The translations under genes were made by a program, and so were the position numbers. Below, piece by piece: positions 13,333 to 22,386 of a DNA stretch of 64,000 nucleotides (position 1 is the stretch's first letter; the number at the start of each line of letters is the position of its first letter). The notes under the pieces were generated by a model. It was not told the DNA's origin. It searched no databases and saw only the letters and a program-made list of their open reading frames with translations. The DNA lies in assembly GCF_005145005.1 (NCBI RefSeq), contig NZ_CP039712.1:1955001-2019000 (forward strand). The letters run 5' to 3'. Source of the DNA: Vagococcus zengguangii (GTDB lineage Bacteria; Bacillota; Bacilli; Lactobacillales; Vagococcaceae).

Positions 13333-16300
13333 CTAAGCTGACGCTTCTTTGGTCAAACGTTGTTTACGTAACGCTTCAACAAATTTTGCTAGTTCTTTCA
13401 GCCAAACTTCTTCTAACATTTGATTAGGAACCGTTAATGTAATGACCATCACGTCACCATCTTGTCCCATGTCTGATTTCAAGGTAGTAGCGCTTAAGGC
13501 TTTAAACAAATCTTCCACCATATATGTTTTCGAACCGACTTTGCTTAAACGAATCGTCAAACGTTGGCCAGATTTTCGAATAGAATCAATTAGCGCACGA
13601 TCGCCGTCCATCTTAATGCGCCCGACCGTTAATAAATAAACGACTTCATCAGGAAACTCACCGAATCGGTCAATTAAATCGCCCTCTAATTCATCATACA
13701 TTTCACGACTTTCTAATTGACGGACTCGTTTGTATATCTCAATTTTTTGACGTTCATCGCTAATATAAGTTTCCGGTAAATAAGCGTTTAATTCCAAATC
13801 AATTTCAACAGACGTTTTATATTCTGAAGCTTCTTTGCCTTGTTTGCGAGCGACTGCTTCTTCTAACATTTGTGAGTACAAATCAAAACCGACTGTGTCG
13901 ATAAAGCCGTGTTGTTGCGCGCCCAATAAATTACCCGCTCCACGAATGGATAAATCGCGCATCGCGATTTTAAAGCCAGAACCTAATTCGGTAAAATCTT
14001 TAATGGCTTGCAGGCGCTTCTCGCCGACTTCACTCAATATTTTTTGCGGGGCATGCATAAAGTACGCATAGGCAACACGATTACTACGACCAACACGTCC
14101 TCGTAATTGATACAGTTGCGATAAGCCCATATGGTCAGCATTTTCAACAAATAGCGTATTAGCGTTAGGAATATCAATGCCCGTTTCGATAATCGTCGTT
14201 GTCACTAAGACATCATACGCACCATCGATAAAGTCCATTAAGACGTTTTCTAATTGCACTTCCGACATTTGCCCATGCGCATGCGCAATTCTAGCATCCG
14301 GCACTAACGCTTGTAGTTCCCCAACTTTTTGTTCGATGGTATCGACACGGTTGTGTAGATAGAAAACTTGTCCGCCACGTGCCATCTCTCGTTCAATTCC
14401 GTCACGAATCGCCCCGAAGTTTTCTTCCATGACGTAAGTTTGAACCGGATAACGGTTTGAAGGCGGGGTTTCAATAACCGACAAATCACGCACCCCAAGC
14501 ATTGACATGTGTAACGTTCTTGGAATTGGGGTCGCCGTTAAAGTTAAGACGTCAACTTGTTTACGCAATTGTTTTAGACGTTCTTTGTGTTTCACTCCAA
14601 AACGTTGTTCTTCATCAATCACAAGCAGACCTAAATCTTGAAATTCAATATCGCTCGATAACACACGATGGGTACCGACCACGATATCTAACTGGCCTTT
14701 TTTCAATTGTTCAATCGTTTCTTCTTGTTGTTTCTTACTTCTAAAACGACTCAATAAGCCGACACAAACAGGGAAATCACGGAAACGATCGACCATCGTT
14801 TCATAATGTTGTTGTGCTAAAACCGTCGTTGGTACGAGAACCGCCACTTGTTTATTATCGCGAATAGCTTTAAACGCTGCACGAATAGCAACTTCTGTTT
14901 TACCATATCCCACATCACCTACTAATAGACGATCCATTGGTTTAGCCTTTTCCATATCTTTTTTAATTTCTTGAATACTACGCAATTGATCTTCTGTTTC
15001 AGAATAGGGGAAAGCATCTTCAAATTCTTTTTGCAAACTATCGTCTGGGGAAAAAGCAAAACCTTTTTCTGCCTCACGCGCTGCGTAAAGTTTAATTAAG
15101 TCATCAGCAATATCTTCGACTTTGCCGGCAACTTTTTTCTTAGTCTTCGTCCATTCGTTACCGCCTAATTTGTTAATCTTAGGGGACTTCGATTCAGAAG
15201 CGACGTATTTTTGAATCAAATCAAGTTGAGTAACTGGAATGAATAATTTGTCATTGTTTTGATACAAAATCGAGATGTAGTCTTGATGAACACCTCCGCT
15301 GACCAAGGTTTCCATACCGACATATTTACCAATTCCGTGGTTAACGTGTACCACGTAGTCGCCAACTTTTAATTCATTATAGCTACGTAAACGTTCGGCA
15401 TTCGAAATCGTTTGACGACGTGCGCGTTTACGCTTAACGGTTTTTAGTAATTCTTTTTCCGTGACGATTACTAGTTTTTCATCAATCCACTCAAAACCAT
15501 TTTGTAATGCTCCCAGACGAATTTGGGTTTGCCCTTCGATGATTTCACCGTGATGTTGCACGACAACCGGAATATCATAATCTTCCATCATCTCTAGCAG
15601 TTTTTGGCTCTTCTCTTCATCAGATGCCAAAATAATTACTGTTTCTTTTTTCTTATGCCAATTCGCAACTTCTTCTTTTAAAAGCGGCATTTGACCGAAA
15701 AATTGTTGCATGGCGCGGCACTCGAAACTTGTGACAGCTTTAAACTTCATGCGGCCCATGCCTTTTTGGAACAACGATAAAAATGATTGCGAGATGCGTT
15801 CTTGTTTGATTAACTTGCGAATATCTTGTCCAAACGAAATATCCGTTAACATGCGGACTTCTTGTAGTTTCATCGCCTGCCACTCGGCTTCTTCCACTAC
15901 CAATTCTTTTTCGACTTCTAAAATACGCGCGTAATCATCAAAGATTAACTGGTCGTCTATCTCTAAATAATCAAGTAAGGTGATTTTTTCTGGATAAACT
16001 ACTTCTAACCATTGGCGAATCGATTCGGTTGGATGACCCTGACTCCACTCACTTGCTAAATCGTCAAAATAAGCCATAAATAACCCTTTATCGTCAGGAT
16101 CACTCATGACAGCCGCTTGTTTTGCGACTTTCTTACGTAATTTTTCTGAAGCAACTGCTAATTCTTCTTTTGTCACCACGACATCCGTTGCAGGGGTTAA
16201 TAAGAAACTATCCACATTCTCAAGTGAACGTTGGGTCTCAACATCAAACGTTCGTAAAGAATCGATTTCTGTATCAAACAAATCAATTCGATAAGGATTG

Positions 16301-16860
16301 GCGTTGGTCAACGGATAAATATCAATAATACTACCGCGCAAGCTAAACTCACCTGGTTTGGTGATCATCCCTTCACGACGATAACCCATTAAAACTAATT
16401 TTTCTGTTAAAGCCGTCAAATCAAGCTCTTGCCCCACACTAATGGTTTGCTCGTAAGCTAACCAAGTGTCTTTAGCAGGCAAATAACGACGAAAACCAGC
16501 TGTTGGGACAACCAATACCCCTGAACGATTGCTCGCTAAAAAAGACAACGCCTGAATTTTTTCTGCCATGACTTCTGGTGAGACAATACTCATCTCGGCC
16601 GACGTCACCTCATCTATTGGAAAACTATATAATACTTCGTCAGGAAATAAATGACGTAAATCTTCTAATATCACGCCCATTTGATAAATGTTAGGTACGA
16701 CAATTACCGTTTTATTGCCTTTAGCCTGATACAAACTAGCCATCGCTAGCGTTTTAGCTGAATTGGTCAAACCCACTAACAGCTGATTGCCAGATTCGTT
16801 TGTTCCTTCAAGCCACTGATTTATTTTAGTTGATGCTAATACTTTTTCTAATAAAGCCAT
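13333..16860 (-). CDS. mfd: transcription-repair coupling factor
   Basis: Large SF2 translocase that dislodges stalled RNA polymerase and recruits UvrA/B. The 1,175 residues fit the family. In order it has UvrB-like N-terminal domains, an RNAP-interaction domain (about 480-560, around DYVVHVNHGIGKYVG), a RecG-like helicase core with Walker A GDVGYGKT (near 650) and DEEQ (near 748), and a C-terminal TRCF domain (about 990-1120). The ATG at 16860 is 10 bases from the pth stop, with a GTGAC-type weak ribosome site. Order pth-mfd is conserved across Firmicutes. Confidence 0.97.
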   Translation of the reverse strand: MALLEKVLASTKINQWLEGTNESGNQLLVGLTNSAKTLAMASLYQAKGNKTVIVVPNIYQMGVILEDLRHLFPDEVLYSFPIDEVTSAEMSIVSPEVMAEKIQALSFLASNRSGVLVVPTAGFRRYLPAKDTWLAYEQTISVGQELDLTALTEKLVLMGYRREGMITKPGEFSLRGSIIDIYPLTNANPYRIDLFDTEIDSLRTFDVETQRSLENVDSFLLTPATDVVVTKEELAVASEKLRKKVAKQAAVMSDPDDKGLFMAYFDDLASEWSQGHPTESIRQWLEVVYPEKITLLDYLEIDDQLIFDDYARILEVEKELVVEEAEWQAMKLQEVRMLTDISFGQDIRKLIKQERISQSFLSLFQKGMGRMKFKAVTSFECRAMQQFFGQMPLLKEEVANWHKKKETVIILASDEEKSQKLLEMMEDYDIPVVVQHHGEIIEGQTQIRLGALQNGFEWIDEKLVIVTEKELLKTVKRKRARRQTISNAERLRSYNELKVGDYVVHVNHGIGKYVGMETLVSGGVHQDYISILYQNNDKLFIPVTQLDLIQKYVASESKSPKINKLGGNEWTKTKKKVAGKVEDIADDLIKLYAAREAEKGFAFSPDDSLQKEFEDAFPYSETEDQLRSIQEIKKDMEKAKPMDRLLVGDVGYGKTEVAIRAAFKAIRDNKQVAVLVPTTVLAQQHYETMVDRFRDFPVCVGLLSRFRSKKQQEETIEQLKKGQLDIVVGTHRVLSSDIEFQDLGLLVIDEEQRFGVKHKERLKQLRKQVDVLTLTATPIPRTLHMSMLGVRDLSVIETPPSNRYPVQTYVMEENFGAIRDGIEREMARGGQVFYLHNRVDTIEQKVGELQALVPDARIAHAHGQMSEVQLENVLMDFIDGAYDVLVTTTIIETGIDIPNANTLFVENADHMGLSQLYQLRGRVGRSNRVAYAYFMHAPQKILSEVGEKRLQAIKDFTELGSGFKIAMRDLSIRGAGNLLGAQQHGFIDTVGFDLYSQMLEEAVARKQGKEASEYKTSVEIDLELNAYLPETYISDERQKIEIYKRVRQLESREMYDELEGDLIDRFGEFPDEVVYLLTVGRIKMDGDRALIDSIRKSGQRLTIRLSKVGSKTYMVEDLFKALSATTLKSDMGQDGDVMVITLTVPNQMLEEVWLKELAKFVEALRKQRLTKEASA

Positions 16861-16870
16861 CTTGTCACTC

Positions 16871-17440
16871 CTAAATTTTGCCGTTGTAGCGGTTCATCGT
16901 TCCCACAAAATCATCATGTTGTATCCAATCTTCACACGCATCGGCTGCTGTTTTCACTGCCAGTAGCATCTCTTCATGCGTTCCTTTCGGGAACGGACTT
17001 AAAACGTGGCTTACCACATCTTGACCGGGATACGGTCGATTCACGCCAATTTTAATGCGTTTAAAATTTTGCGTGCCTAAATGTTGAATCAAGCTCTTAA
17101 TCCCGTTATGTCCACCAGCACTGCCTTTTTCACGTAAACGGATTTTCCCCACTGGTAAATCCATATCATCATAAATAACTACAACATCCTCAACCGTTAA
17201 TTGATAGTAATCCATTAACGGACGGATACAGCGTCCAGACTCATTCATAAATGTTTGCGGCTTAACTAACAGAATCTTTTCACCATTAATGAACAATTCG
17301 GCAATCTCGCCTTCAAATTGATATTTATTAAAGCTGACTTTTTCTCGGCTAGCTAGCTCATCTAAGGTTATAAACCCGATATTATGTTTAGTTGGGGCAT
17401 ACTTTTTCCCCGGGTTGCCCAATCCGACGATTATTTTCAT
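16871..17440 (-). CDS. pth: peptidyl-tRNA hydrolase
   Basis: Releases tRNA from prematurely dropped peptidyl-tRNA, recycling tRNA. The 189 residues start MKIIVGLGNPGKKY and have the catalytic His in KHNIGF (H19), Asn10, the IYDDMDLP strand and the GSAGGHNGIKS signature. The ATG at 17440 is preceded by AAAGGAG. It is the first gene of the minus block that runs to lysS. A perfect inverted repeat lies upstream at 17515-17532. Confidence 0.97.
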   Translation of the reverse strand: MKIIVGLGNPGKKYAPTKHNIGFITLDELASREKVSFNKYQFEGEIAELFINGEKILLVKPQTFMNESGRCIRPLMDYYQLTVEDVVVIYDDMDLPVGKIRLREKGSAGGHNGIKSLIQHLGTQNFKRIKIGVNRPYPGQDVVSHVLSPFPKGTHEEMLLAVKTAADACEDWIQHDDFVGTMNRYNGKI

Positions 17441-17514
17441 TCTTTCATTACTCCTTTATATTTCCTATGTAACACTATCTTTTATGATTTATATTAAAAC
17501 AAGCACAAAATACC

Positions 17515-17532
17515 GAGCAATCTCGATTGCTC
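17515..17532. repeat. perfect inverted repeat between pth and the L,D-transpeptidase gene
   Basis: GAGCAAT-CTCG-ATTGCTC, a 7-bp perfect stem with a 4-base loop. It lies between divergent genes, about 75 bases upstream of pth and 140 upstream of the transpeptidase start. There is no T tract long enough for a good terminator. It could be an operator or a leader hairpin for pth; function unknown. Confidence 0.6.
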
Positions 17533-17627
17533 AGTGTCCCAAACAGTATATCATATTTATGTCTTTCTCGGCTAATCTCATCAATCTCTTAAGAAAGACC
17601 TTTTTATATTCTTACTTAATGAAAGTA

Positions 17628-17636
17628 TGATACAAT
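17628..17636 (+). promoter_or_regulatory. extended -10 promoter of the L,D-transpeptidase gene
   Basis: TGATACAAT fits the extended -10 form TGnTAnnnT. No good -35 lies 17 bases upstream, which is normal for this type. It is 34 bases before the start codon. Confidence 0.5.
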
Positions 17637-17669
17637 TAATTACAGAAAAAAGTTAAAGTGAGGGAAATT

Positions 17670-19052
17670 ATGAAGAAAAAAGGAATTTTACTCTCATTGT
17701 TAGGGCTCCTAATTGTTTTAGCTACGGTGGGTTATTTTGTTAAAGCATCTTTCTATCAAGATCGCTTCTTACCAAAGACAACCATTAACAACTTAGATGT
17801 AAGTGGATTAACAGCGGCTGAAGCTGATCGAAAGTTAACAAACAAAGCCGATGAGAAAAAATTTATTATTACCGACAAAGAAAAACCTTGGAAAGAAATG
17901 TCAGTTTCAACTTTAGGCGTTGAATATAACTTTAAAAAAGAAGCAACCGTATTACTTGGCAAGCAAAATAAAAACACGTGGTTACTAAGTCACCTTAAGG
18001 AACATGACTATACCATTGAAAGCAACGCTATCAACGAAGAGGTCTTAACAAGTGCCTTAAACGAATTAAGCCAAGAGATCACTCAAATCAACGAAACGCG
18101 TACCCCTTCAGTGAATGCAGCCATTGCACAAACAGAAAATGGTTTTGAAATCACACCTGAAGTTCATGGTGACGCCATTAACGTTGATAAATTTATTAAC
18201 GAATTAAAAGACGATTTAGCTCAAGGAAAACATACGATTGAAATTGAAAAATTCGTGGATAAGCCAACCGTCACTAAAGATGATAAACACTTAAAAAAAG
18301 AGTTAGAACATATTGAAAACATCACAAAACAAACGGTCACTTACCATATCAACGGTGAAACCATAAATGTTCCATCCGAGACAATTGCCTCTTGGGTACT
18401 TTATGATAGTCAAACGAAAGAAGCAACGTTAGACCAAACGGCGGTTCAAAATTATTTAACCGGGCTAGCCAATCAATATAACACAAGTACACAACCAACA
18501 GACTTCAAAAGTACGAAACGCGGAGTTGTCAGTGTACCTGCAGGAAGCTATAGTTGGTCTATAGCTGTTCAAACAGAAGCGGCTAATTTAACCGCTGACT
18601 TGTTGGCTAACCAAAGCGTAGACCGTTCACCAGCTTATCAAGGAAGCGCCTCTCCAAGTGGGCCCCTTGTAAACAACACTTATATTGAAGTAGATTTAAC
18701 GAACCAACATATGTGGTACTATAAAGATGGAAAAGTTGTTTTAGAAACAGACATTGTCTCTGGAAAACCTAAAACACCTACACCACCTGGCGTCTTCTAT
18801 GTTTGGAACAAAGAACTTAACGCTACCTTAAAAGGCACTAACGATGATGGTTCTAAATACGAGTCTCCGGTTGATTACTGGATGCCAATTGATTGGACTG
18901 GCGTGGGAATCCACGATTCTGACTGGCAACCAGAATACGGTGGTGATTTATGGAAAACACGTGGCTCACACGGCTGTGTCAACACACCACCTAACATTAT
19001 GAAACAATTATTCGAAAAAGTTGAAGTTGGGACACCTGTCTTAGTCTTCTAA
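17670..19052 (+). CDS. L,D-transpeptidase with YkuD domain
   Basis: Secreted/membrane-anchored peptidoglycan enzyme making L,D cross-links or attaching side groups, resistant to most penicillins. An N-terminal signal anchor (about residues 5-25) is followed by a peptidoglycan-binding-type region (NNLDVSGLTAAEADRKL and a repeat with similar fold) and a C-terminal YkuD domain. The catalytic SHGCVN motif has its Cys near residue 436 of 460. The upstream GTG at 17658 belongs to the ribosome site; the ATG at 17670 is used. It resembles the enterococcal Ldt architecture. It has its own promoter and is followed by a terminator, so it is monocistronic. Confidence 0.92.
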   Translation: MKKKGILLSLLGLLIVLATVGYFVKASFYQDRFLPKTTINNLDVSGLTAAEADRKLTNKADEKKFIITDKEKPWKEMSVSTLGVEYNFKKEATVLLGKQNKNTWLLSHLKEHDYTIESNAINEEVLTSALNELSQEITQINETRTPSVNAAIAQTENGFEITPEVHGDAINVDKFINELKDDLAQGKHTIEIEKFVDKPTVTKDDKHLKKELEHIENITKQTVTYHINGETINVPSETIASWVLYDSQTKEATLDQTAVQNYLTGLANQYNTSTQPTDFKSTKRGVVSVPAGSYSWSIAVQTEAANLTADLLANQSVDRSPAYQGSASPSGPLVNNTYIEVDLTNQHMWYYKDGKVVLETDIVSGKPKTPTPPGVFYVWNKELNATLKGTNDDGSKYESPVDYWMPIDWTGVGIHDSDWQPEYGGDLWKTRGSHGCVNTPPNIMKQLFEKVEVGTPVLVF

Positions 19053-19060
19053 CATTTAGA

Positions 19061-19097
19061 AAAAGCGCCACGACTAATTGTCGTAGCGCTTTTCTTT
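19061..19097. terminator. bidirectional terminator between convergent genes
   Basis: AAAAGCGC-c-ACGAC / GTCGT-a-GCGCTTTT hairpin with T-rich tails on both strands. It serves the L,D-transpeptidase gene (plus) and the small membrane protein gene (minus). Confidence 0.8.
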
Positions 19098-19104
19098 ATT
19101 TGTA

Positions 19105-19446
19105 TTATAAAATCGGCATAGTGTCTAAAAACTTCACTAAAAATTTTTTCACTGTTTCTTTTTCATCCGAAGCATTTGGACCTACCACATTAACTGCTTT
19201 ACGTCGTTGTTTCACTCGGTCTAATGTATTCGTTAAACTCAAAATTTCTTGTTCCGTTAACAAATCTACAATCTCACGGTACTGGTTATTGCCATTCATA
19301 TTTTCATCAACAAATTTCTTTAGTTCTTGTTTCTTAGCATACCCTTTTAAACGTTTGACCACTTTTTTTGACGCTAAAATCGCTGCACTTGTCCCTACTA
19401 CTGCAACTGCACCACTACCTACTAAAACTTTTGTTAAAGACTTCAT
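19105..19446 (-). CDS. small membrane-anchored hypothetical protein
   Basis: I do not recognise the family. The 113 residues have one N-terminal hydrophobic segment (about 8-26, Ala/Val-rich) and then a basic and charged, probably helical region with no cysteine or known motif. It has an alanine-rich, small-residue membrane helix like many YtxH-type stress proteins, but the similarity is only of form. It is 29 bases downstream of the zinc peptidase gene and may share its transcript. Confidence 0.75.
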   Translation of the reverse strand: MKSLTKVLVGSGAVAVVGTSAAILASKKVVKRLKGYAKKQELKKFVDENMNGNNQYREIVDLLTEQEILSLTNTLDRVKQRRKAVNVVGPNASDEKETVKKFLVKFLDTMPIL

Positions 19447-19475
19447 ATTAAAAACCTCCCATGATTCATGATTGT

Positions 19476-20159
19476 TTAATCATCTCGACGATTACCAAAT
19501 AACAAAATCAAACGGTAAAACTGTAAAAATGTTGCTAGTGCACTGGCGATATACGTTAGAGCAGCCGCTGTTAACACTTTTTTTACAATTCCTAACTCAT
19601 CTTCTGTCAACATACCATTCGCTCTCAAAATTTTTATTGCACGATTAGAAGCATCTAGCTCCACAGGTAACGTCACCAATTGAAATAACAACACCAAACC
19701 AAAACATAAAATCCCAATATTAACAAGAGAACCTATCGAAAAGAAAAAGCCTCCCAAAATTAACGGAATAGAAAGGTTAGCACTGATATTAACAACTGGC
19801 GCTAAAAAATTACGCATATTCAATGGGAAAAACGCCACGTCATCTTGGATGGCATGCCCACATTCATGCGCAGCGACACCAATTGCAGCAACTGATGTTG
19901 ACGGACCCACACTTTCTGATAAATTCAACATCTTCTCACGTGGGTTATAATTATCTGTCAACGAGCCCTGCATACGCCTTACTTGAACATCATGAATATC
20001 AGCATCGTTCAAGATTAAACGTGCAACATCATCACCCGTTAATCCCTTTTCATTTTGAATCTCACTATATTTAGCAAATGTGCTCTGAACATAGCTAGAC
20101 GCCGCCATTGATAACAATGCTCCTATAATAATCAAAAAATAAGTTTGATCAAACCACAT
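19476..20159 (-). CDS. membrane zinc metallopeptidase (YugP-like)
   Basis: Neutral zinc peptidase family (Zn_peptidase_2). The zinc motif HECGH is at residues 98-102, flanked by membrane segments at about 5-22, 115-150 and 150-225. Length 227 is typical. Substrate is unknown for the family; it is an integral-membrane protease distinct from HtpX. The ATG at 20159 has GGGGGAAGTG upstream. A terminator follows the next upstream gene, so the peptidase and the small protein behind it form a unit. Confidence 0.88.
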   Translation of the reverse strand: MWFDQTYFLIIIGALLSMAASSYVQSTFAKYSEIQNEKGLTGDDVARLILNDADIHDVQVRRMQGSLTDNYNPREKMLNLSESVGPSTSVAAIGVAAHECGHAIQDDVAFFPLNMRNFLAPVVNISANLSIPLILGGFFFSIGSLVNIGILCFGLVLLFQLVTLPVELDASNRAIKILRANGMLTEDELGIVKKVLTAAALTYIASALATFLQFYRLILLFGNRRDD

Positions 20160-20268
20160 ACCACTTCCCCCTTTTTAATTTAATTATATTATAACGTTTT
20201 CTTGATAAAGGATAAAAGTTTTAAGTCTTAAAAGCTATTATCCTTAATACATCTTTAGATTTTAACCA

Positions 20269-20306
20269 CAAAAAAACAGACAAGCCAATCTGACTTATCT
20301 GTTTCA
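20269..20306 (-). terminator. terminator of the PhnA-like gene
   Basis: AAACAGACAAG / CTTATCTGTTT hairpin (20274-20284 with 20294-20304; one G·T-type mismatch) followed by a run of T in the minus sense. Confidence 0.75.
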
Positions 20307-20313
20307 TCACTCA

Positions 20314-20649
20314 TTAGATTTTTTTAACGAATTCTGATTTTAATTGCATCGCGCCGAATCCATCAATTTTACAATCGATATCGTGACCATTAACTGGATT
20401 TTCTAAGACACGGATGTTTTTAACCGTTGTACCTTTTTTTATCGCTGTTGAGCTACCTTTGACTTTTAAGTCTTTAATAACCGTTACGGTATCGCCTGTT
20501 TGGATAGGATTTCCATTTGAATCTTTTACAACAACCTGCTCTTCAACAGTGTCCTCTTCTTTGAACTCATGGCCACATTCCGGGCATACAAAGAAAAACT
20601 GATCTTCGTAGACATAAGTTGATTGACATTTTGGACAATTTGGAATCAT
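20314..20649 (-). CDS. zinc-ribbon PhnA/YjdM-family protein
   Basis: 111 residues. An N-terminal zinc ribbon (C5, C8, C22, C25) is followed by a PhnA-type SH3-like domain ([20 protein letters not shown]). The name PhnA comes from an E. coli phosphonate locus, but most members have no proven role in phosphonate use, so no pathway is claimed. It is a single gene, with a start ATG at 20649 behind GGAGGAA and its own terminator. Confidence 0.9.
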   Translation of the reverse strand: MIPNCPKCQSTYVYEDQFFFVCPECGHEFKEEDTVEEQVVVKDSNGNPIQTGDTVTVIKDLKVKGSSTAIKKGTTVKNIRVLENPVNGHDIDCKIDGFGAMQLKSEFVKKI

Positions 20650-20814
20650 TTAGATTTCCTCCTTTTATATTTTTCCTAAGCATAACATAACTATTAGGAT
20701 TAAGACAATCAGCTAAATGCTATTAAACTGAAGACAGATGTAGTAAAATATTAATATACTTACAAGATATAAGAAGATTGAGACGTTAGATTCAGAAATA
20801 AAGGGGTGTGACTC

Positions 20815-22386
20815 ATGAGAAAATTATTAGATAATTCCACGCGACGTCGTCTAGAATTACTTGAATATTTAAATAACGCATCTAAGTGGGTCAGCTCAAA
20901 TGAACTGGCAATTAATTTAGATGCATCTTTGCGAACCATTAACAGTGATATTCAATATTTAAGAGAAAACTGGCATGAATACGTCACTTTAGAAACATCT
21001 AAGAAGAATGGTATCCGCTTAACAACACCACCTAACAGCCATATTCAATTAATTTATCAAGAAATTATCAGAAATTCTGATAACTTTTTACTTTTAGAAA
21101 AAATGTTTTTTTGCCCAACAAAAAACTTAGATGATTGGGAAAATGACCTCTACTCTAGTTATTCCTCTCTTTATCGCACAAGTCAATTAATAGATGAAGT
21201 CATGCAAAAACACGGATTGGAATTGAAAAAAGCACCATTCCACGTCTCCAATAAAAATGAAGTAAGTGCCCGTTACTTCTTTATCAATTATTTTAATGAA
21301 ATTTACTTTGTACGCGATTGGCCCTTTGATATCGATCGTGAGTTAGTTAATTCACTATCTATTGATATTGCGGAAGAATTTTTCGGTGTCACTTATCAAG
21401 AAATAGATGACTTGATGCTTGTTTATATCAGTTATATCATCGCTGTGAGCTTGACACGACAATCACAGGGTTTTTGGGTAGATTACAAAGATTTTCAACC
21501 ATCGTTAGAAAAATACTTACCTGTTGTTGTTGGAAAAAAAGGACAACTTCAAACCTTAGCCGAGCGATTAAACCTAACTTATAATGAGGCATTAATTAAA
21601 GATATAGCATTAAGTATCTATCTTTTCCGTAAAGACATCATTTCCGATAAACAGTGGGAACATATTTCAACCGGGATTGACGAATTTATTGATCAGCTAG
21701 AAGAAGTGTTACATGTCCATCCATCTGATAACGATCGCTATTTAATTAGACGCACTTTCAAGGCTATTTATTTACATCATCAAACCTACCCACATCGAGA
21801 AGACGTCTTATTTAATCGTTATACATACAGTGCTAAATTAATTATGGATAATTATCCTGGCTACTCAAGCTACTTGAAATTCGGTTTAAAACAGCTAGAA
21901 GAGAAAACTGATTTCCCATGGTACACTCAATATTATGATCATATGATTTATTGGTTAATGATTAAATGGCATAACTTAGCTATTCTAATCGATCAAAAAA
22001 AACGTAAAGCAAACGTCCTTGTAGTGAATGACCACGGCAAAGACCACACGCTTTTTTTAGCAAATTTATTACAGCATAATTTTGCTAACAAAGCCGTTAT
22101 CACGCCTTATACTGGTATTATGTTATCAAAAGAGAGTCTCAAGATTCTTAATTGGGACGATTATGATGTCATCGTTTCAAATTTCTATATACCAGATATT
22201 CCAGAAGAAAAACTCGTCTTGGTAAATTCTTATCCAAGCAATCAAGAGTGGGCTAAAATACGTTATGCAATAAACACTGCCCACCAACTGGCTTTAGAAT
22301 TACTTCATAGTATTTTCAGTTTGAATGATGACCCAAGCGAATCAAGTGGTGCCATTTCTTCTACCAAGGAGTCAGCAAATGGATAG
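20815..22386 (+). CDS. Mga-family transcriptional regulator
   Basis: Probable DNA-binding activator of the Mga/AtxA group. The N-terminal winged HTH (about residues 12-60, SSNELAINLDASLRTINSDI) is followed by a second Mga HTH, PRD-like helical regions and a C-terminal EIIB-like fold (about 395-500). It lacks an obvious second enzyme domain. PRD regions are controlled by PTS phosphorylation in relatives; whether this holds here is unknown. Its last eight bases overlap the next gene, a diguanylate cyclase, implying translational coupling. This suggests it controls or is controlled with c-di-GMP output. ATG at 20815 has GGGGTGTG upstream. Confidence 0.85.
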   Translation: MRKLLDNSTRRRLELLEYLNNASKWVSSNELAINLDASLRTINSDIQYLRENWHEYVTLETSKKNGIRLTTPPNSHIQLIYQEIIRNSDNFLLLEKMFFCPTKNLDDWENDLYSSYSSLYRTSQLIDEVMQKHGLELKKAPFHVSNKNEVSARYFFINYFNEIYFVRDWPFDIDRELVNSLSIDIAEEFFGVTYQEIDDLMLVYISYIIAVSLTRQSQGFWVDYKDFQPSLEKYLPVVVGKKGQLQTLAERLNLTYNEALIKDIALSIYLFRKDIISDKQWEHISTGIDEFIDQLEEVLHVHPSDNDRYLIRRTFKAIYLHHQTYPHREDVLFNRYTYSAKLIMDNYPGYSSYLKFGLKQLEEKTDFPWYTQYYDHMIYWLMIKWHNLAILIDQKKRKANVLVVNDHGKDHTLFLANLLQHNFANKAVITPYTGIMLSKESLKILNWDDYDVIVSNFYIPDIPEEKLVLVNSYPSNQEWAKIRYAINTAHQLALELLHSIFSLNDDPSESSGAISSTKESANG

